A DNA stretch of 64,000 bases. Origin: Gossypium raimondii. Taxonomy: Eukaryota > Streptophyta > Magnoliopsida > Malvales > Malvaceae. The stretch covers positions 7,068,001-7,132,000 of the forward strand of contig NC_068565.1 in assembly GCF_025698545.1 (NCBI RefSeq). Reading direction: 5' to 3'. The notes beneath the pieces were generated by a model that was not told the DNA's origin, ran no database searches, and saw nothing but the letters and a program-made list of their open reading frames with translations. The translations under genes and the position numbers were made by a program. Every line of letters begins with the position of its first letter. The first letter of the stretch is position 1. Positions 12,901 to 23,832 of this stretch are shown in pieces.

Positions 12901-13790
12901 TACCACTCCAGCTGGATCGTCATGGTTCCCATGAATACTAAACACTGGCAAACCAACATTGAAGTGAGGATCTTCATAATTCACATGCCCAAATCTGTAA
13001 AGAGAGAAATGGTAGTAACAAGCTAAATGTGATCATAATCTTTGAAACTTGTCAAGCAACAAATAGAAAGAGCATATTTGCATATTTACAATTGGAGCAC
13101 ATATACATCCAGAATATAAGTTATAAACTTAGTTTAATTACATTAACTACATTAATCAAGCTGAGACAAAAAGAATGAAGGAAAATACAATTCGGACATT
13201 AAATCAGCAACACATAACACTGAGAAAGAGTGAGAACCATTACGTATTTGGAAAATTCACAGTCTGGTCGCTAACAACTTGGAACTGGACCGGTTAATCA
13301 TTAAGGCAATGCCGACGAAGAATCTCAATGGCCTTAACTAAAGTTGACCTCGACAGCTTATTTTTATGGAAAAGATCTCCACCAAGGAGTAAAATGTCCA
13401 CCTGATACCAAATACAAACCAGTGCATACTAACACTACAAAAACATGAAGTTCACTATAAATTAACACAGAAATTCCGAGGTCTTTTTTTCAGGTGAAAA
13501 TCATATCGAATATAAAAAATTCCTTGGAATATAACAATGTGGAGATTTCAAAGAAAAAAAAAAAGAATCACCTGTTTTTCCTCTGCTATTGAACATATTT
13601 CATCAAATGCTTGAAAAGAATCATGCCGTCGTATTTCGTCTTTCTCCATATAATCTAAATGACAATCCGTCGCTACAAGTATTCGAAGCGTGTTGCTAAC
13701 ATCCTCTCTGAAAATTTCTTTTCTTTATTACATCATATCCAAACTAAAATAAAATAAAATGGATAAATTTTACCTTCTTGAATCGTTCAT
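6906..13790 (-). pseudogene. MRE11: Degenerate MRE11 (DNA double-strand break repair nuclease)
   Basis: MRE11 is the Mn-dependent nuclease of the MRE11-RAD50-NBS1 complex in break repair, meiosis and telomere care. Exons on the minus strand: 13790-13774, 13707-13572, 13401-13244, 12994-12904, 12581-12462, 12379-12311, 12204-12113, 11943-11841, 11757-11650, 11556-11494, 11397-11326, 11190-11126, 10306-10244, 10145-10085, 9567-9494, 9152-9039, 8649-8575, 8417-8346, 8235-7967, 7632-7521, 7387-7193 and a weak last one near 6938-6906. Phosphoesterase motifs are clear (TDCH, LLLGGDLFH, GNHDD, WGHEH), as are the C-terminal RGRGRGRG tract and acidic tail. Lesions: TAA in frame at 13296-13294; exon 12 is 65 bp where 78 is expected; exon 15 lacks AG (TG at 9569-9568). 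Other exons keep frame and splice sites, so decay is recent or a truncated product is made. Pseudogene is the best reading, assuming no sequence error. Confidence 0.85.
9903..9970. repeat. C-tract followed by (AAAAAG)n microsatellite
   Basis: Within the intron between MRE11 exons 14 and 15: about 20 mostly C bases, then roughly seven AAAAAG-type hexamers. It does not touch a predicted exon. Confidence 0.85.
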
Positions 13791-14245
13791 AGTAATAGAT
13801 TTCGCTCTAAATTGAAAACCTGAAAAACAGAAGGAAAAATAATGACAAGAAACTGTAAAGTATTTTTCTATAATATAATACCTGAAGCACTATTGACTAT
13901 AATCTGCAGCAAGTAAATCAAACAAAAATGAATTAAGAAAATGAGAGATATATTAGCTACCAAAATTGTATAAGTTTCCACTCTTGTGAAGTTGAGAAAA
14001 GTGGAAGAAACGGCGGGGAATTTCAAAGGGGAGGAAGAAAATAAGGCTAAATTTTGGAGAGATTAAACGGGTCGGGTTTGTATTATCCAGTTAAGTTTGG
14101 TCCATTTTGATTCAAATGGGTTTCGATCGTCTTGGTCCATTATTTAAGCTCGAAGTTGGGAACTTTCTACAGCCCATGTTATTACCTTATAAAGTCTTTC
14201 TTTGGTAATTGGCATTGAAAATCTAAATAAGTTTCTATATTTTTT
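13791..14245. other. Upstream region of MRE11, no gene seen
   Basis: About 450 bp upstream of the MRE11 ATG. The first 250 bp contain a purine-rich stretch near 14010-14060, plausibly the former leader and promoter. No TATA box, ORF or repeat could be assigned. Confidence 0.4.
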
Positions 14246-14250
14246 TTTTG

Positions 14251-14370
14251 AGTTTTAGCTCAATTGGTGTAGACATTGTTATCAATACAGGAGGATATAG
14301 GTTTGAGTGCGTTGAAGCGCATTATCTTCTGATCTATGGGTAGGAAGGGGTTATTGATAATTTTAGGTAT
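14251..14370 (+). mobile_element. tRNA-derived SINE, copy 1
   Basis: Pol III promoter signature: A box TAGCTCAATTGG at 14256-14267 and B box GGTTTGAGTGC at 14300-14310, about 33 bp apart. The B box is followed directly by a short hairpin (GTGCGTTGAAGCGCAT) that recurs in the other copies. Short non-coding element; ends are approximate. Confidence 0.6.
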
Positions 14371-14570
14371 TATGACAAAAAAAATACAAACATAATATTT
14401 TTTTGACAAAATAATGGTCTGACAATTAGTTGGTTTAGTTAAAAAAATGTAAAAACTAACTGCTTTATTTTATACTTTAACCGATTAACTTGCTACTGAT
14501 AAAAAAAGACAAAATTGAATAGTTGGGTGATAATTTTATAACTTTTTATAGTTGAGTGACAAAATAAAAA

Positions 14571-14960
14571 CATAGTTAGGTAATTACTAATGTAGTTTAT
14601 CCTAAAATTTAAAATGTGTTTGATGAACTGAAAAATTAAGCACTGAATTTATATTATAAAACTATTTGATATATTAGTAAAATTAATCATTGAATATAAT
14701 TATTTTGTTTAATAATAATAAGCTTTAATTTTGAAAATTCATTATTTCATTGATATATTAGTAAAATTAATCATTGAATATAACATAGTTAGGTAATTAC
14801 TAATGTAGTTTATCCTAAAATTTAAAATGTGTTTGAACTGAAAAATTAAGCACTGAATTTATATTATAAAACTATTTGATATATTAGTAAAAATTAATCA
14901 TTGAATATAATTATTTTGTTTAATAATAATAAGCTTTAATTTTTGAAAATTCATTATTTC
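14571..14960. repeat. Direct duplication of about 178 bp, period 213 bp
   Basis: The stretch starting CATAGTTAGGTAATTACTAA at 14571 recurs at 14784 and runs to GAAAATTCATTATTTC in both copies (ends about 14748 and 14960). The 35 bp between them duplicate an internal piece of the unit (TTGATATATTAGTAAAATTA). Copies differ by only a few small indels, so the duplication is young. AT-rich, non-coding. Confidence 0.8.
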
Positions 14961-15519
14961 TGTTGAGGGAGGTCAACTATTTCGGATAAGTCTTCGAAGT
15001 GTCGTTCGACAAGCAATCAATGTTGCCCTCAACAATCAAATGTATTGTCACTGTGTCGGGGTTTTATCCTCCGACCTTCACGGAGAGTCATGTGCGCAGT
15101 ACGATTCATAGAGGGAATACTTAGATTGATGAAGATCAATACCTACAAAGTTCAAAATTAATGTTAATATTAAGCATATGGATAATTATGAAAATATCTA
15201 AATGCGTTGTAAAACCATATTATAAGAAAATTGAATTTATTTATAATAAGGGTATAATGATGAATTTATCCCTAAACGTTTACATTTTCTATCAATTTGG
15301 CTTTTATTAAATTTTTAGGTAAATTTAGTCATTAACTTTCAGAAAAAGAGTCAAATTCATTATTTTAATGGAAATGATGACTAAAACATTAATTTTAACA
15401 TTGTTGGCTTGGCAACTCACATGGTAGTCCATGTACAATTAATGCTAACGTAAGATCATTTTTCTTATCTTTAACATCAACAAATAATTCAAAACTTTAA
15501 AAATTAAAATTAAAATTAA

Positions 15520-15563
<44 letters not shown>

Positions 15564-15575
15564 TCATTAACACCA
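14961..15575. other. Intergenic; GC-richer fragment, half foldback arm and (AT)n
   Basis: 14970-15160 is less AT-rich than its surroundings but holds no recognisable ORF. 15240-15430 resembles one arm of a foldback repeat, related to 32250-32460 in opposite orientation. A simple (AT)n tract fills 15523-15559 just before the retrotransposon. Confidence 0.5.
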
Positions 15576-16795
15576 TGTTTGAGTATGATCCTACTAATTT
15601 GAGCTATTTATGGTTTTATTATCGTTAGGGATTAAATTGAAAGCAAAAGAAAATTTGGGGGAAAAAGAATGAATTTAAAGACAAAATGGGAAAACATGCG
15701 AAATAGAGAAAAAGTGGTGCCGAAAATACAAAGTGCGAAAGACTTAAGGTAAAAATTCAAAGAAGAGATTTATAAACAGAAGAGTCTATTTAAATTTGAA
15801 TTTTATTAAGATTATTGTTAAGATTATTAGTTAGATTTAATTTCAGCTTTTATCTTTATTTATCTTTTAGAATTTAAGTAGGAACAAACTAGATTTTTTT
15901 AAGTACTATAAATAGGGGATGGAGTGATACAAATTGGCACTCATCTTTTCTGTAAAAGCTCTCTCTCCTAAAAAGCTCTAGCTTTTTGTTCTTTTTATTT
16001 TTCAAAAAAATTTCATTTTATTAAACTTATTTCTTTTTTCCAAAAAGCATGAGCCACTAAACTCATCTAACCAAAAGTTTTCGAGATTCCCCAAAAAATG
16101 TTCATAAGGCTTAGAATCCGCACTTAGCTTTCTCAACGAGTATTCATCATTTCTCTGCACTACAGGATTGGCGCTTCCGTTCATATCCCTTCAAAAGTGA
16201 TCTTTTCATCTTGTGTAAAGGCGGCCGCTTTGTATGTTTTGCGAAGGTTGCACAGTCGGTTCGTTAGCTTATTGCATCAGTGGTTGTCGAGCCCAATAGA
16301 CAAAGTGGTGTGGCATTCGCCATTGAGAAGTGATGATCTAGTGTAAGACAGTCCCACAAAAGTGACAATTCGCTAGAGTCAAGTTCCTCTATATCATAAG
16401 TCTAAATTCTAAGTGGAGCTGATGATCGTAGGCGTCCTCTTCCGCTATAATTGGCTTATTCTGTCATGAGAAGGACCATCTAAAAGCCTATGATTGAACC
16501 CAAGGAGGATCGAGATAACCGAAGGCTGGAATCTCTCAATCCAAGAATCTCTTTTCTCGACTCTGTTTATTTTTACAAATTCGATTTCAATTTACACAAT
16601 CTCAATTCATCTATACTTTTAATTTTGTTTTTTTTTTTCAAGTACGCCGTTTTTCTTGGGCACGATTGTGCCTGGGATCTCGATGAACAAAAGGTTGTGC
16701 AAATCCAGTCCCTGAGAATTTGATTCTACTTCCCTTTTACTATTTTTTTCGTTATTTTATAGGGATAAGATATTTTTGGTGCTCTCAACGACGCA
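15576..16795 (+). repeat. 5' LTR of the gypsy element
   Basis: From about 15680 it aligns with 27154-28233, sharing AACATGCGAAATAG, the TATA-containing ACTATAAATA at 15906-15915, and the terminal GGTGCTCTCAACGACGCA. The left edge is set at a TG (15576) only by convention. The right edge is fixed because the primer binding site follows within 8 bp. Confidence 0.7.
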
Positions 16796-16803
16796 CCAAA
16801 TTT

Positions 16804-16821
16804 TGGCGTCGTTGTTGGGGA
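16804..16821 (+). other. Primer binding site, tRNA-Asp type
   Basis: TGGCGTCGTTGTTGGGGA, just after the 5' LTR, matches the complement of the 3' end of plant tRNA-Asp (TGGCGCCGTTGCCGGGGA) at 16 of 18 bases. The two mismatches are both C to T, the pattern expected from deamination of methylated cytosines. Confidence 0.75.
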
Positions 16822-16857
16822 TTGGCAACGTACTAATCTTGTTTCTTTCTTTCTTAT

Positions 16858-18360
16858 GACTAGATCTGCTCCGAGAATTCTTGTATTTGATTCAGAAATA
16901 GAGAAGTAGGGACTCAGAGTAACCCGCCGCTAGAGATAGAAGTAGACGACGAAGTTGAGTCTAGGGTTAATGAAAACCCTACTTAAGCACTAGAAAACGA
17001 AAGAGTAGGAGTCGATCCACCAGAAGAAGTGTTTAACGCGAGGGTTAACGAAAACCTGAATCTAGCACATTAACCTATAGCTCAAACAATTTGGTAAATG
17101 GCCAAAGCTCCTATAGAACAACCGCTGTTATGCATTACGTATCCTACTATAGATACTGATTTTGAACTAAAGTCAGGATTAATCCAGTTACTGCCGACTT
17201 TTCATGGGTTGCAAAACAAAAATCCCTATAAACATCTAAAAGATTTTTATATAGTTTTTCTTAGTATGAAACCTCAGGGTGTAACTGAAGATCAAATCAA
17301 ATTGCATGCTTTCCCTTTTTCCTTAGCAGACTATGCTAGGGAGTGGTTATTTTATTTACCCCCTGGGTCTATTACAACTTGGAGATCTTTGGGATAAGGC
17401 AAAAAGAAGTAGAGTCTCTTTACGACTATTAGGAGTAATTTAAGAAGTTGTGTGCAAGTTGCCCACAACATGGGATCACAGAATAGTCTTTTCTCCAGTA
17501 CTTCTATAAAAGCTTGGAGCCCATAGAAATGAACATGGTAGATGCCGCCAATGGAGGAGCATTGGTTAACATGACTCTCCAACAGGCAAGGGACTTGATC
17601 TCCATGATGGCTGCAAATACGCAGCAGTTCTGAGCCAATCCTAAATCCACTATTAGGGTTCACCCGCTAAGTAATTCAACCTTAAAAGATAATGTTGATA
17701 GACTTACTAATATTGTGAATTCTCTTGTTACAGACAAAGCAAGACCGACCCAACTATGCGAAATTAGTGTAACACTTGAACATACAACTAATGCATGTCT
17801 TAGTTTGTATGATGATACTATGGCTCATTTAGATGCGGTGGGGAACTTTTCTAAGCCACCACAAAGGCGATATGACCCCTACGCTAATACCTATAACCCA
17901 GGATGGAAAGACCATCCTCACTTGAGTTATGGGGACAATATACGGTATAACCAGCCACACCCAAACCGATTTTCACAACAGCCACGAGATTTAGGTACCT
18001 ATCTGGAAAACATGGTCAATAAATTAGCAGCTAATGTGCTTGATTTCCAACATCAAATACAACGACAAACTCTTGATTTCTAAAAAGGAAACAAATGATT
18101 TTCAATAGAAAATCGAGGCATCTATAAGAGAATTGACTACATCAATTGAGAAAATGAACTCACAAGGAAAGCTACCGTCACAAACAGAAACTAACCCAAG
18201 AAAACATGCAAATGTAGTGATCTTGCGAAGTGGAAAAGTATCGGAACCAAATCTTGGAAGGAATCTTAATTAAGGTTTTGCCCAGAAAAAGCAGGAGAAC
18301 GAAGAACAGGTCTGAACGAAACCTCAATTGCCTATAATTCAACCTTCGTTTCCAGGACGA
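16858..18360 (+). pseudogene. Broken gag of the Athila/Tat-type element
   Basis: Gag builds the virus-like particle of the retrotransposon. The reading starts at ATG 16858 (MTRSAPRILVFD) but hits a stop after 17 codons. The best piece, 17098-17397, has the gag core FELKSGLIQLLPTFHG, YKHLKDFYIV and FPFSLADYAREWL. Further pieces in shifted frames cover the region after 17400 (NMVDAANGGALVNM-like) and 17715-18083, which is rich in Tyr/Pro/Asn as in the linker of this family. The end near 18200 (VVILRSGK) resembles the gag-protease junction. At least two frameshifts and several stops are present, so no full protein can be made. Homology stops at 18360, where the tandem array begins. Confidence 0.75.
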
Positions 18361-18410
18361 TTGGAACCAAATATAATGTTTATGGTGCTATTAGTCATCT
18401 TAGTGAAATT

Positions 18411-18875
18411 TTGAACGTAAACCATGTCGACATAATTGACTCATTAGTAGAAGAAACTTTTAAGTCATCTTATGGAGATAAACCTAAAATGATGTTTGAT
18501 GATTTTGAATCTGTTAATAAATTGTTGTCTCTGATGAATACTAAACTTTTACCTTCTATTGTGCAGGCACCAGATCTGGAATTAAAACCACTTGCCGAGC
18601 ATCTCAAATGCACATTTTTGGAGAGTGATGAGACCATTGCAAACTTAAAAGAGATCAACCCCTTAATATGCACACATAAGATTTTCTTGAAGGAAAATAC
18701 GAAACCAAAGAAAAAGGCGCAACGACGATTGAACCCAAATATGGTGGATATGATAAAAAGGAAAATTTCCAAGCCTATACGAATGAAAGAATTCAGCTGG
18801 AACATCCTCAATACTAGTTGTGGCGTCAAGCTAACGATGTTAAATAAGCACTTGTTGGGAGGTAATTTAATTTAA
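18411..18875 (+). pseudogene. pol remnant, copy 1 (longest open frame)
   Basis: 154 codons open. It matches the gypsy pol linker before reverse transcriptase (LLPSIVQAPDLELKPLAEHL, INPLICTHKIFLKENTKPKK, RRLNPNMV). It then jumps to the far C-terminal end of pol (VKLTMLNKHLLGGN). The catalytic domains between are absent. A second deletion removed the stretch normally found between the FLE.DET and I..LKEINP segments. Upstream it joins the original gag-pol sequence, unlike copies 2-5. Confidence 0.75.
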
Positions 18876-19569
18876 TTTATATTTATATTTTCTATTTTCT
18901 TTATTTTCTTTCATGTTAATAAATTTTATCCCTCTTCTTATATCCAGGAGAATTAAGGAATCGAAAAAATTAAATTTGCAAACGGGAGAAAATAGTAACG
19001 AAAATGACATGGGGAGTGTTCTAAACCCATTCTTTTCATCATATTTATTAATATTATTTTTCGCATCAAGGACAATGTGTTTTAAGTAGGGAGAGGCATT
19101 CTTCATTATTTCTGTCTGTTTATCTGTTGCTTTTACTGATATGTTACTGTTGCTTACCTTGTGCTCGTTTCTACCCACATTTTTTTAGAATATTTTGCCT
19201 CTTTTCATGCCTAAGATTTTAACCAGGAATTGCCCATTGTTTGACCTACGGGTATGATTCTTGTCTACTGAGTTAGTTTTGATTTTTCTATATTGATTTC
19301 ATATCCACTGTTTTATTTCTATTAGGCTAAAATAATTATGACTAACAGAGTTAACCCTATCTTGCTTATAGTAAAATCGATTAAGTCTAAATGCAAATAG
19401 GACATTTAATACAATTGTATGCTGAATTTGTGTTCATGATTGTTAGGTGGTTGCCAAAACTTATTTTTGACAATGGATTGCTTTTCCTAGTGCTCCAAAA
19501 TTAAAATTTTGTTTCACGATAATAATAAATTTTGATGCCTTTTTGGTTATGATCGCTGCTTAAAACGTG

Positions 19570-19740
19570 ACTGACTGAGTAACTAGTGTAGGGTGCTTGG
19601 GTTGTCATCCTGCTTCGCGTCCAAAGGTTATGTGACGTGTTAGGTAAAACTCCGCTGACCAGAATTAAACAAAAAAAATTTAGGAATGTGTTGGGCTGAG
19701 TAACCGAGGTGCGGTGCTTGGGTTGTCATCCATCTTTTTA
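19570..19740 (+). repeat. Minisatellite of unit 1 (two copies)
   Basis: Two direct copies, about 115 bp apart, of a segment centred on GACTGAGTAAC...GGTGCTTGGGTTGTCATCC. Confidence 0.75.
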
Positions 19741-20031
19741 TCTATTTGATTATTATCAAAATCAAAATTATATATTTTATATAATAACACGAATTCAAAT
19801 TTTATTATTCTTTAATCCTTCTTTAATATTGTATAAATATTATTGTTAAAGAAAGTAGTTAGCTGTTAAGGTTCAGTTAGTCTATTAGTCAACACTCCTT
19901 TATAATATGTACAACGCCTTTGTATTAAAAAATGGCTTAATAAATAAAGTCTTCTTAAGTATCATTTCTGTTTTCTCTTGCTCATCTTCTATCCCACAAA
20001 AACCATTAGTTGTTTTAAAAGTCTTTTCACC

Positions 20032-20160
20032 ATGAATTTCAGCTTCCCACGAAAACCTCCAAGAAGGTCACTTGATCTTTCTAAACTATGCGCTTTTATC
20101 TTACGGAATGCTTACCCACCACCATTTCCTCGGAATGTTAGCCCACCACCTAATGTTTAA
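20032..20160 (+). other. 42-codon ORF of unit 1, intact
   Basis: Encodes MNFSFPRKPPRRSLDLSKLC followed by a Pro-rich end (YPPPFPRNVSPPPNV). It lies about 130 bp after a TATA-like TATAATATG and an AATAAATAAAG stretch. No family recognised. Basic and Pro-rich with one Leu-rich segment; no clear membrane segment. Three of the four copies in the array keep this length. It may be an exon captured from a host gene, or chance. Confidence 0.4.
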
Positions 20161-20223
20161 CTCCTGAAAGTAATAAAAATGCGTTAGTCATTGTTGGAAA
20201 AATGATAACTTAGGGTTTGTTTC

Positions 20224-20293
20224 GTAGTTCTGCTGTTTTACATCAGGAAATTTCCTTCCTGCCGTGAGGTATCTTACAAGGATGGAACTTAGA
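20224..20293 (+). pseudogene. PPR-like fragment, unit 1 (internally deleted)
   Basis: Shorter version of the segment seen at 22257, 24018 and 26018. About 25 bp, including the codons for VIGALCT, are missing between the TCACATCAG-like and GGAAATTTCC parts. It joins directly to pol remnant 2. Confidence 0.45.
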
Positions 20294-20770
20294 ATTGGAA
20301 CCAAATATAACGTTTATGGTGCTATTAGTCAACCTAGTGAAATTTTGAACGTAAACCATGTCGACATAATTGAATCATTAGTAGAAGAAACTTTTGAGTC
20401 ATCTTATGGAGATAAACCTAAAATGATGTTTGATGATTTTGAATCTGTTAATGAATTGTTATCTTCGATGAACACTAAACTTCTACCTTTTGTTGTGCAG
20501 GCACCAGATCTGGAATTAAAACCACTTCTCGGGCATCTCAAATGCACATTTTTGGAGAATGATGTGACCATTGCAGACTTAAAAGAGATCAACCCCTTGG
20601 CATGCACACATAAGATTTTCTTTGAGGAAAATACGAAACCAAAGAAAGAGGTGCAAGGATGATTGAACCCAAATATGGTGGATGTGGTAAAAAAGGAGAA
20701 TCTCCAAGCCTATACGAATGAAATAATTCAGTTGGAACATCCCCAATACTAGTTGGGGCGTCAAGCTAAC
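20294..20770 (+). pseudogene. pol remnant, copy 2
   Basis: Same deleted pol structure as copy 1. The frame stops at 20660-20662, where a CGA (R of QRR) has become TGA. Sequence resembling the end of pol continues to about 20800 in broken frame. Confidence 0.7.
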
Positions 20771-21519
20771 GACGTGAAATAAGCGTTTGTTGGGAGGCAA
20801 TCAAATTTTATTTTATTTATATTTATATTTATATTTTATATTTTATATTTTTTTCTTTCTTTCATGTTAATAAATTTTATCCCTCTTCTTATATCCAGGA
20901 GAATCGAGGAATCAAAAAAATTAAATTTGCAAACGGGTGACAACAATAATGAAAATGACATGGGGAGTGTTCTAAACCTTTTCTTTTCATCATATTTATT
21001 AATATTATTTTTCACATCGAGGACAATGTGTTTTAAGTAGGGAGAGGCATTCCCCATTATTTCTGTCACTTTATCTACTACTTTTACTGTTATACTACTG
21101 TTGCTTGCCTTGTACTCGTTTCTACCCACATTTTTTTAAGAATATTTTGCCTCTTTTCATGCCTAAGATTTTAACCAGGAATTGCCCATTGTTTGACCCG
21201 CGGGCATGATTCTTGTCTACTAAGTTAGTTTTGATTTTTTTATATTGATTTCATATCCACTGTTTTATTTCTATTAGGCTAAAATAATTATGATTAATAG
21301 AGTTAACCCTATCTTGCTTATAGTAAAATCGATTAAGTCTAAATGCAAATAGGACACTTAATACAATTGTATGCTAAATTTGTGTTCATGACTGTTAGGT
21401 AGTTGCCAAAACTTATTTTTGACACTTGATTGTTTTTCCTAGTCCTCCAAAATTAAAATTTTGTTTCATGATAATAATGAATTCTGATGCCTCTGTGGTT
21501 ATGAGCGCAGCTTAAAACA

Positions 21520-21790
21520 TGATTGACTGAGTAACCGGGGTAGGGTGCTTGGGTTCTCATCCTAGTTCACGTCAAAAGGTTGTGTGGCGTGTTAGGTAAA
21601 ACTCCGCTAACCAGAATTAAACAAAAAAAATATAGGAATTTGTTCGGCTGAGTAACCGGGGTTGGGTGCTTAGTTGTCATCTGTCTTCGTGTCAAAAGGC
21701 TCAATATATTCTTAAAAAGAAACATATATATAATTTTAAGAGTATGTTGGACTGAGTAACCAGGGTGCGGTGCTTGGGTTGTCATCCCTC
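21520..21790 (+). repeat. Minisatellite of unit 2 (three copies)
   Basis: Three direct copies of the GACTGAGTAACCGGGG...GGTTGTCATC segment at roughly 105-120-bp spacing, separated by GTCAAAAGG-containing linkers. Confidence 0.75.
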
Positions 21791-22086
21791 TTTGTAGCTA
21801 TTTGATTATTATCAAAATAAAAATTATATATTTTATATAATAACACGAATTCAAATTTTATTATTCTTCTACCCTTCTTTAATATTGTATAAATAATATT
21901 GTTAAAGAAAGTAGTTAGCTCTTAAGGTTCAGTTAGTTTGTTAGTCAACACTCCTATATAATATGTACAGCGCCTTTGTATTAAAGAATGACTTAATAAA
22001 TAAAGTCTTTTTAAGTGTCATTTCTGTTTTCTCTTGCTCATCTTCTATCCCACAAAAACCCTTATTTTTTTAACAGCCTTTTCACC

Positions 22087-22158
22087 ATGAATTTCAACTT
22101 CCCACGAAAACCTCTAAGAAGGTCTCTTGATCTTTCTAAACTATGCGCTTTTATCTAA
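22087..22158 (+). pseudogene. Short ORF of unit 2, truncated
   Basis: Counterpart of the 42-codon ORF at 20032, but it stops after 23 codons, where TTACGG has become TAACGG (TAA at 22156-22158). Confidence 0.5.
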
Positions 22159-22256
22159 CGGAATACTTACCCACCACCATTTCCTTGGAAAGTTAGCCCA
22201 CCACCTGATGTTTAACTCCTGAAAGTAATAAAAATGCGTTCGTCATCGTTGGAAAG

Positions 22257-22375
22257 ATGATAACCTCGGGTTTGTTTCGTAGTCCTGCTGCTTCACATCA
22301 AGTGATTAGAGCATTGTGTACATCAGGAAATTTCCCTCTTGCCGTGAGGTATCTTACAAGGATGGAACTTAGTAT
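22257..22375 (+). pseudogene. PPR-like fragment, unit 2 (in frame with pol remnant 3)
   Basis: Reads MITSGLFRSPAASHQVIRAL then CTSGNFPLAVRYLTRMEL. The LC..GN...A...L..M spacing fits the pentatricopeptide repeat consensus, and the start could be the N-terminus of a PPR protein. The frame runs on into the pol remnant up to a TAG at 22578-22580. Capture of a host gene piece is inferred from the motif; the donor gene is unknown. Confidence 0.5.
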
Positions 22376-22790
22376 TGGAACCAAAAATAACGTTTATGGT
22401 GCTATTAGTCATCCTAGTGAAATTTTGAACGTAAACCATGTCGACATAATTGAGTCATTAGTAGAAGAAACTTTTGAGTCATTTTATGGAGATAAACCTA
22501 AAATGATGTTTGATGATTTTGAATCTGTTAATGAATTGTTGTCTCCGATGAACAATAAACTTCTACCTTCTGTTGTGTAGGCACTAGATTTGGAATTAAA
22601 ACCACATCCCGAGCATCTCAAATGCACATTTTTGGAGAATGATGAGACCATTGCAGACTTAAAAGAGATTAACCCCTTGACATGCACACATAAGATTTTC
22701 TTTAAGGAAAATACAAAACCAAAGAAAGAGACGCAAGGACGATTGAACCCAAATATGGTGGATGTGGTACAAAAAAGAAAATTTCCAAGT
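22376..22790 (+). pseudogene. pol remnant, copy 3
   Basis: Same structure, with TAG at 22578-22580 (CAG in copy 1) and a private deletion joining ATTTCCAA to GTAGGGAGAG near 22788, which removes the C-terminal pol piece and spacer. Confidence 0.7.
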
Positions 22791-23264
22791 AGGGAGAGAC
22801 ATTTCCCATTTTTTCTGTCTTTTTATCTGCTACTTTTACTGTTATTTTACTGTTGCCGCCTTGTGCTTGTTTCTACCCACATTTTTTTAAGAATATTTTA
22901 CCTCTTTTCATGCCCAAGATTTTAACTAGGAAATGCCCATTGTTTGACCTGCGGGCATGATTCTTGTCTACTGAATTAGTTATGATTTTTCTATATTGAT
23001 TTCATATCCACTGTTTTATTTCTATTAGGCTAAAATAATTATGATTAATAGAGTTAACCCTATCTTACTGATAGTATAATCGATTAATTCTAAATGCAAA
23101 GAGGACACTTAATACAATTCTATGCTAAATTTGTGTTCATAACTGTTAGGTAGTTGCCAAAACTTCTTTTTGACACTTGATTGTTTTTCCTCTTCCTCCA
23201 AAATTAAAATTCTGTTTCATGATAATAATAAATTTTGATGCCTTTGTGGTTATGAGCGCAGCTT

Positions 23265-23540
23265 AAAACGTGATTGACTGAGTAACCGGGGTAAGGTGCT
23301 TGGGTTGTCATCCTACTTCGCGTCAAAAGGTTATGTGACGTGTTAGGTAAAACTTCGCTAACCAGAATTAAACAAAAAAATTTAGGAATGTGTTAGGCTG
23401 AGTAACCGGGATTGGTTGTTTGGTTGTCATCTGTCTTCGTGTCAAAAGGCTCAATATATTCTTAAAAAAACATATATATAATTTTAAGAGTATGCTGGGC
23501 TTAGTAACCGGGGTGCGGTGCTTGGGTTGTCATCCCTCTT
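23265..23540 (+). repeat. Minisatellite of unit 3 (three copies)
   Basis: Three direct copies, as in unit 2. Confidence 0.75.
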
Positions 23541-23832
23541 TGTATCTATTTGATTATTGTCAAAAACAAAATTATATATTTTATTTAATAACACGAATTC
23601 AAATTTTATTATTCTTCAACCTTTCTTTAATATTGTATAAATAATATTGTTAAAGAAAGTAGTTAGCTGTTAAGGTTCAGTTAGTCTGTTAGTCAACACT
23701 CCTCTATAATATGTATAGCGCCGTTGCATTAAAGAATGGCTTAATAAATAAAGTCTTCTTAAATATCATTTATGTTTTCTCTTGCTCATCTTATATCCCA
23801 CAACCCTTAGTTTTTTTAACAGTCTTTTCACC

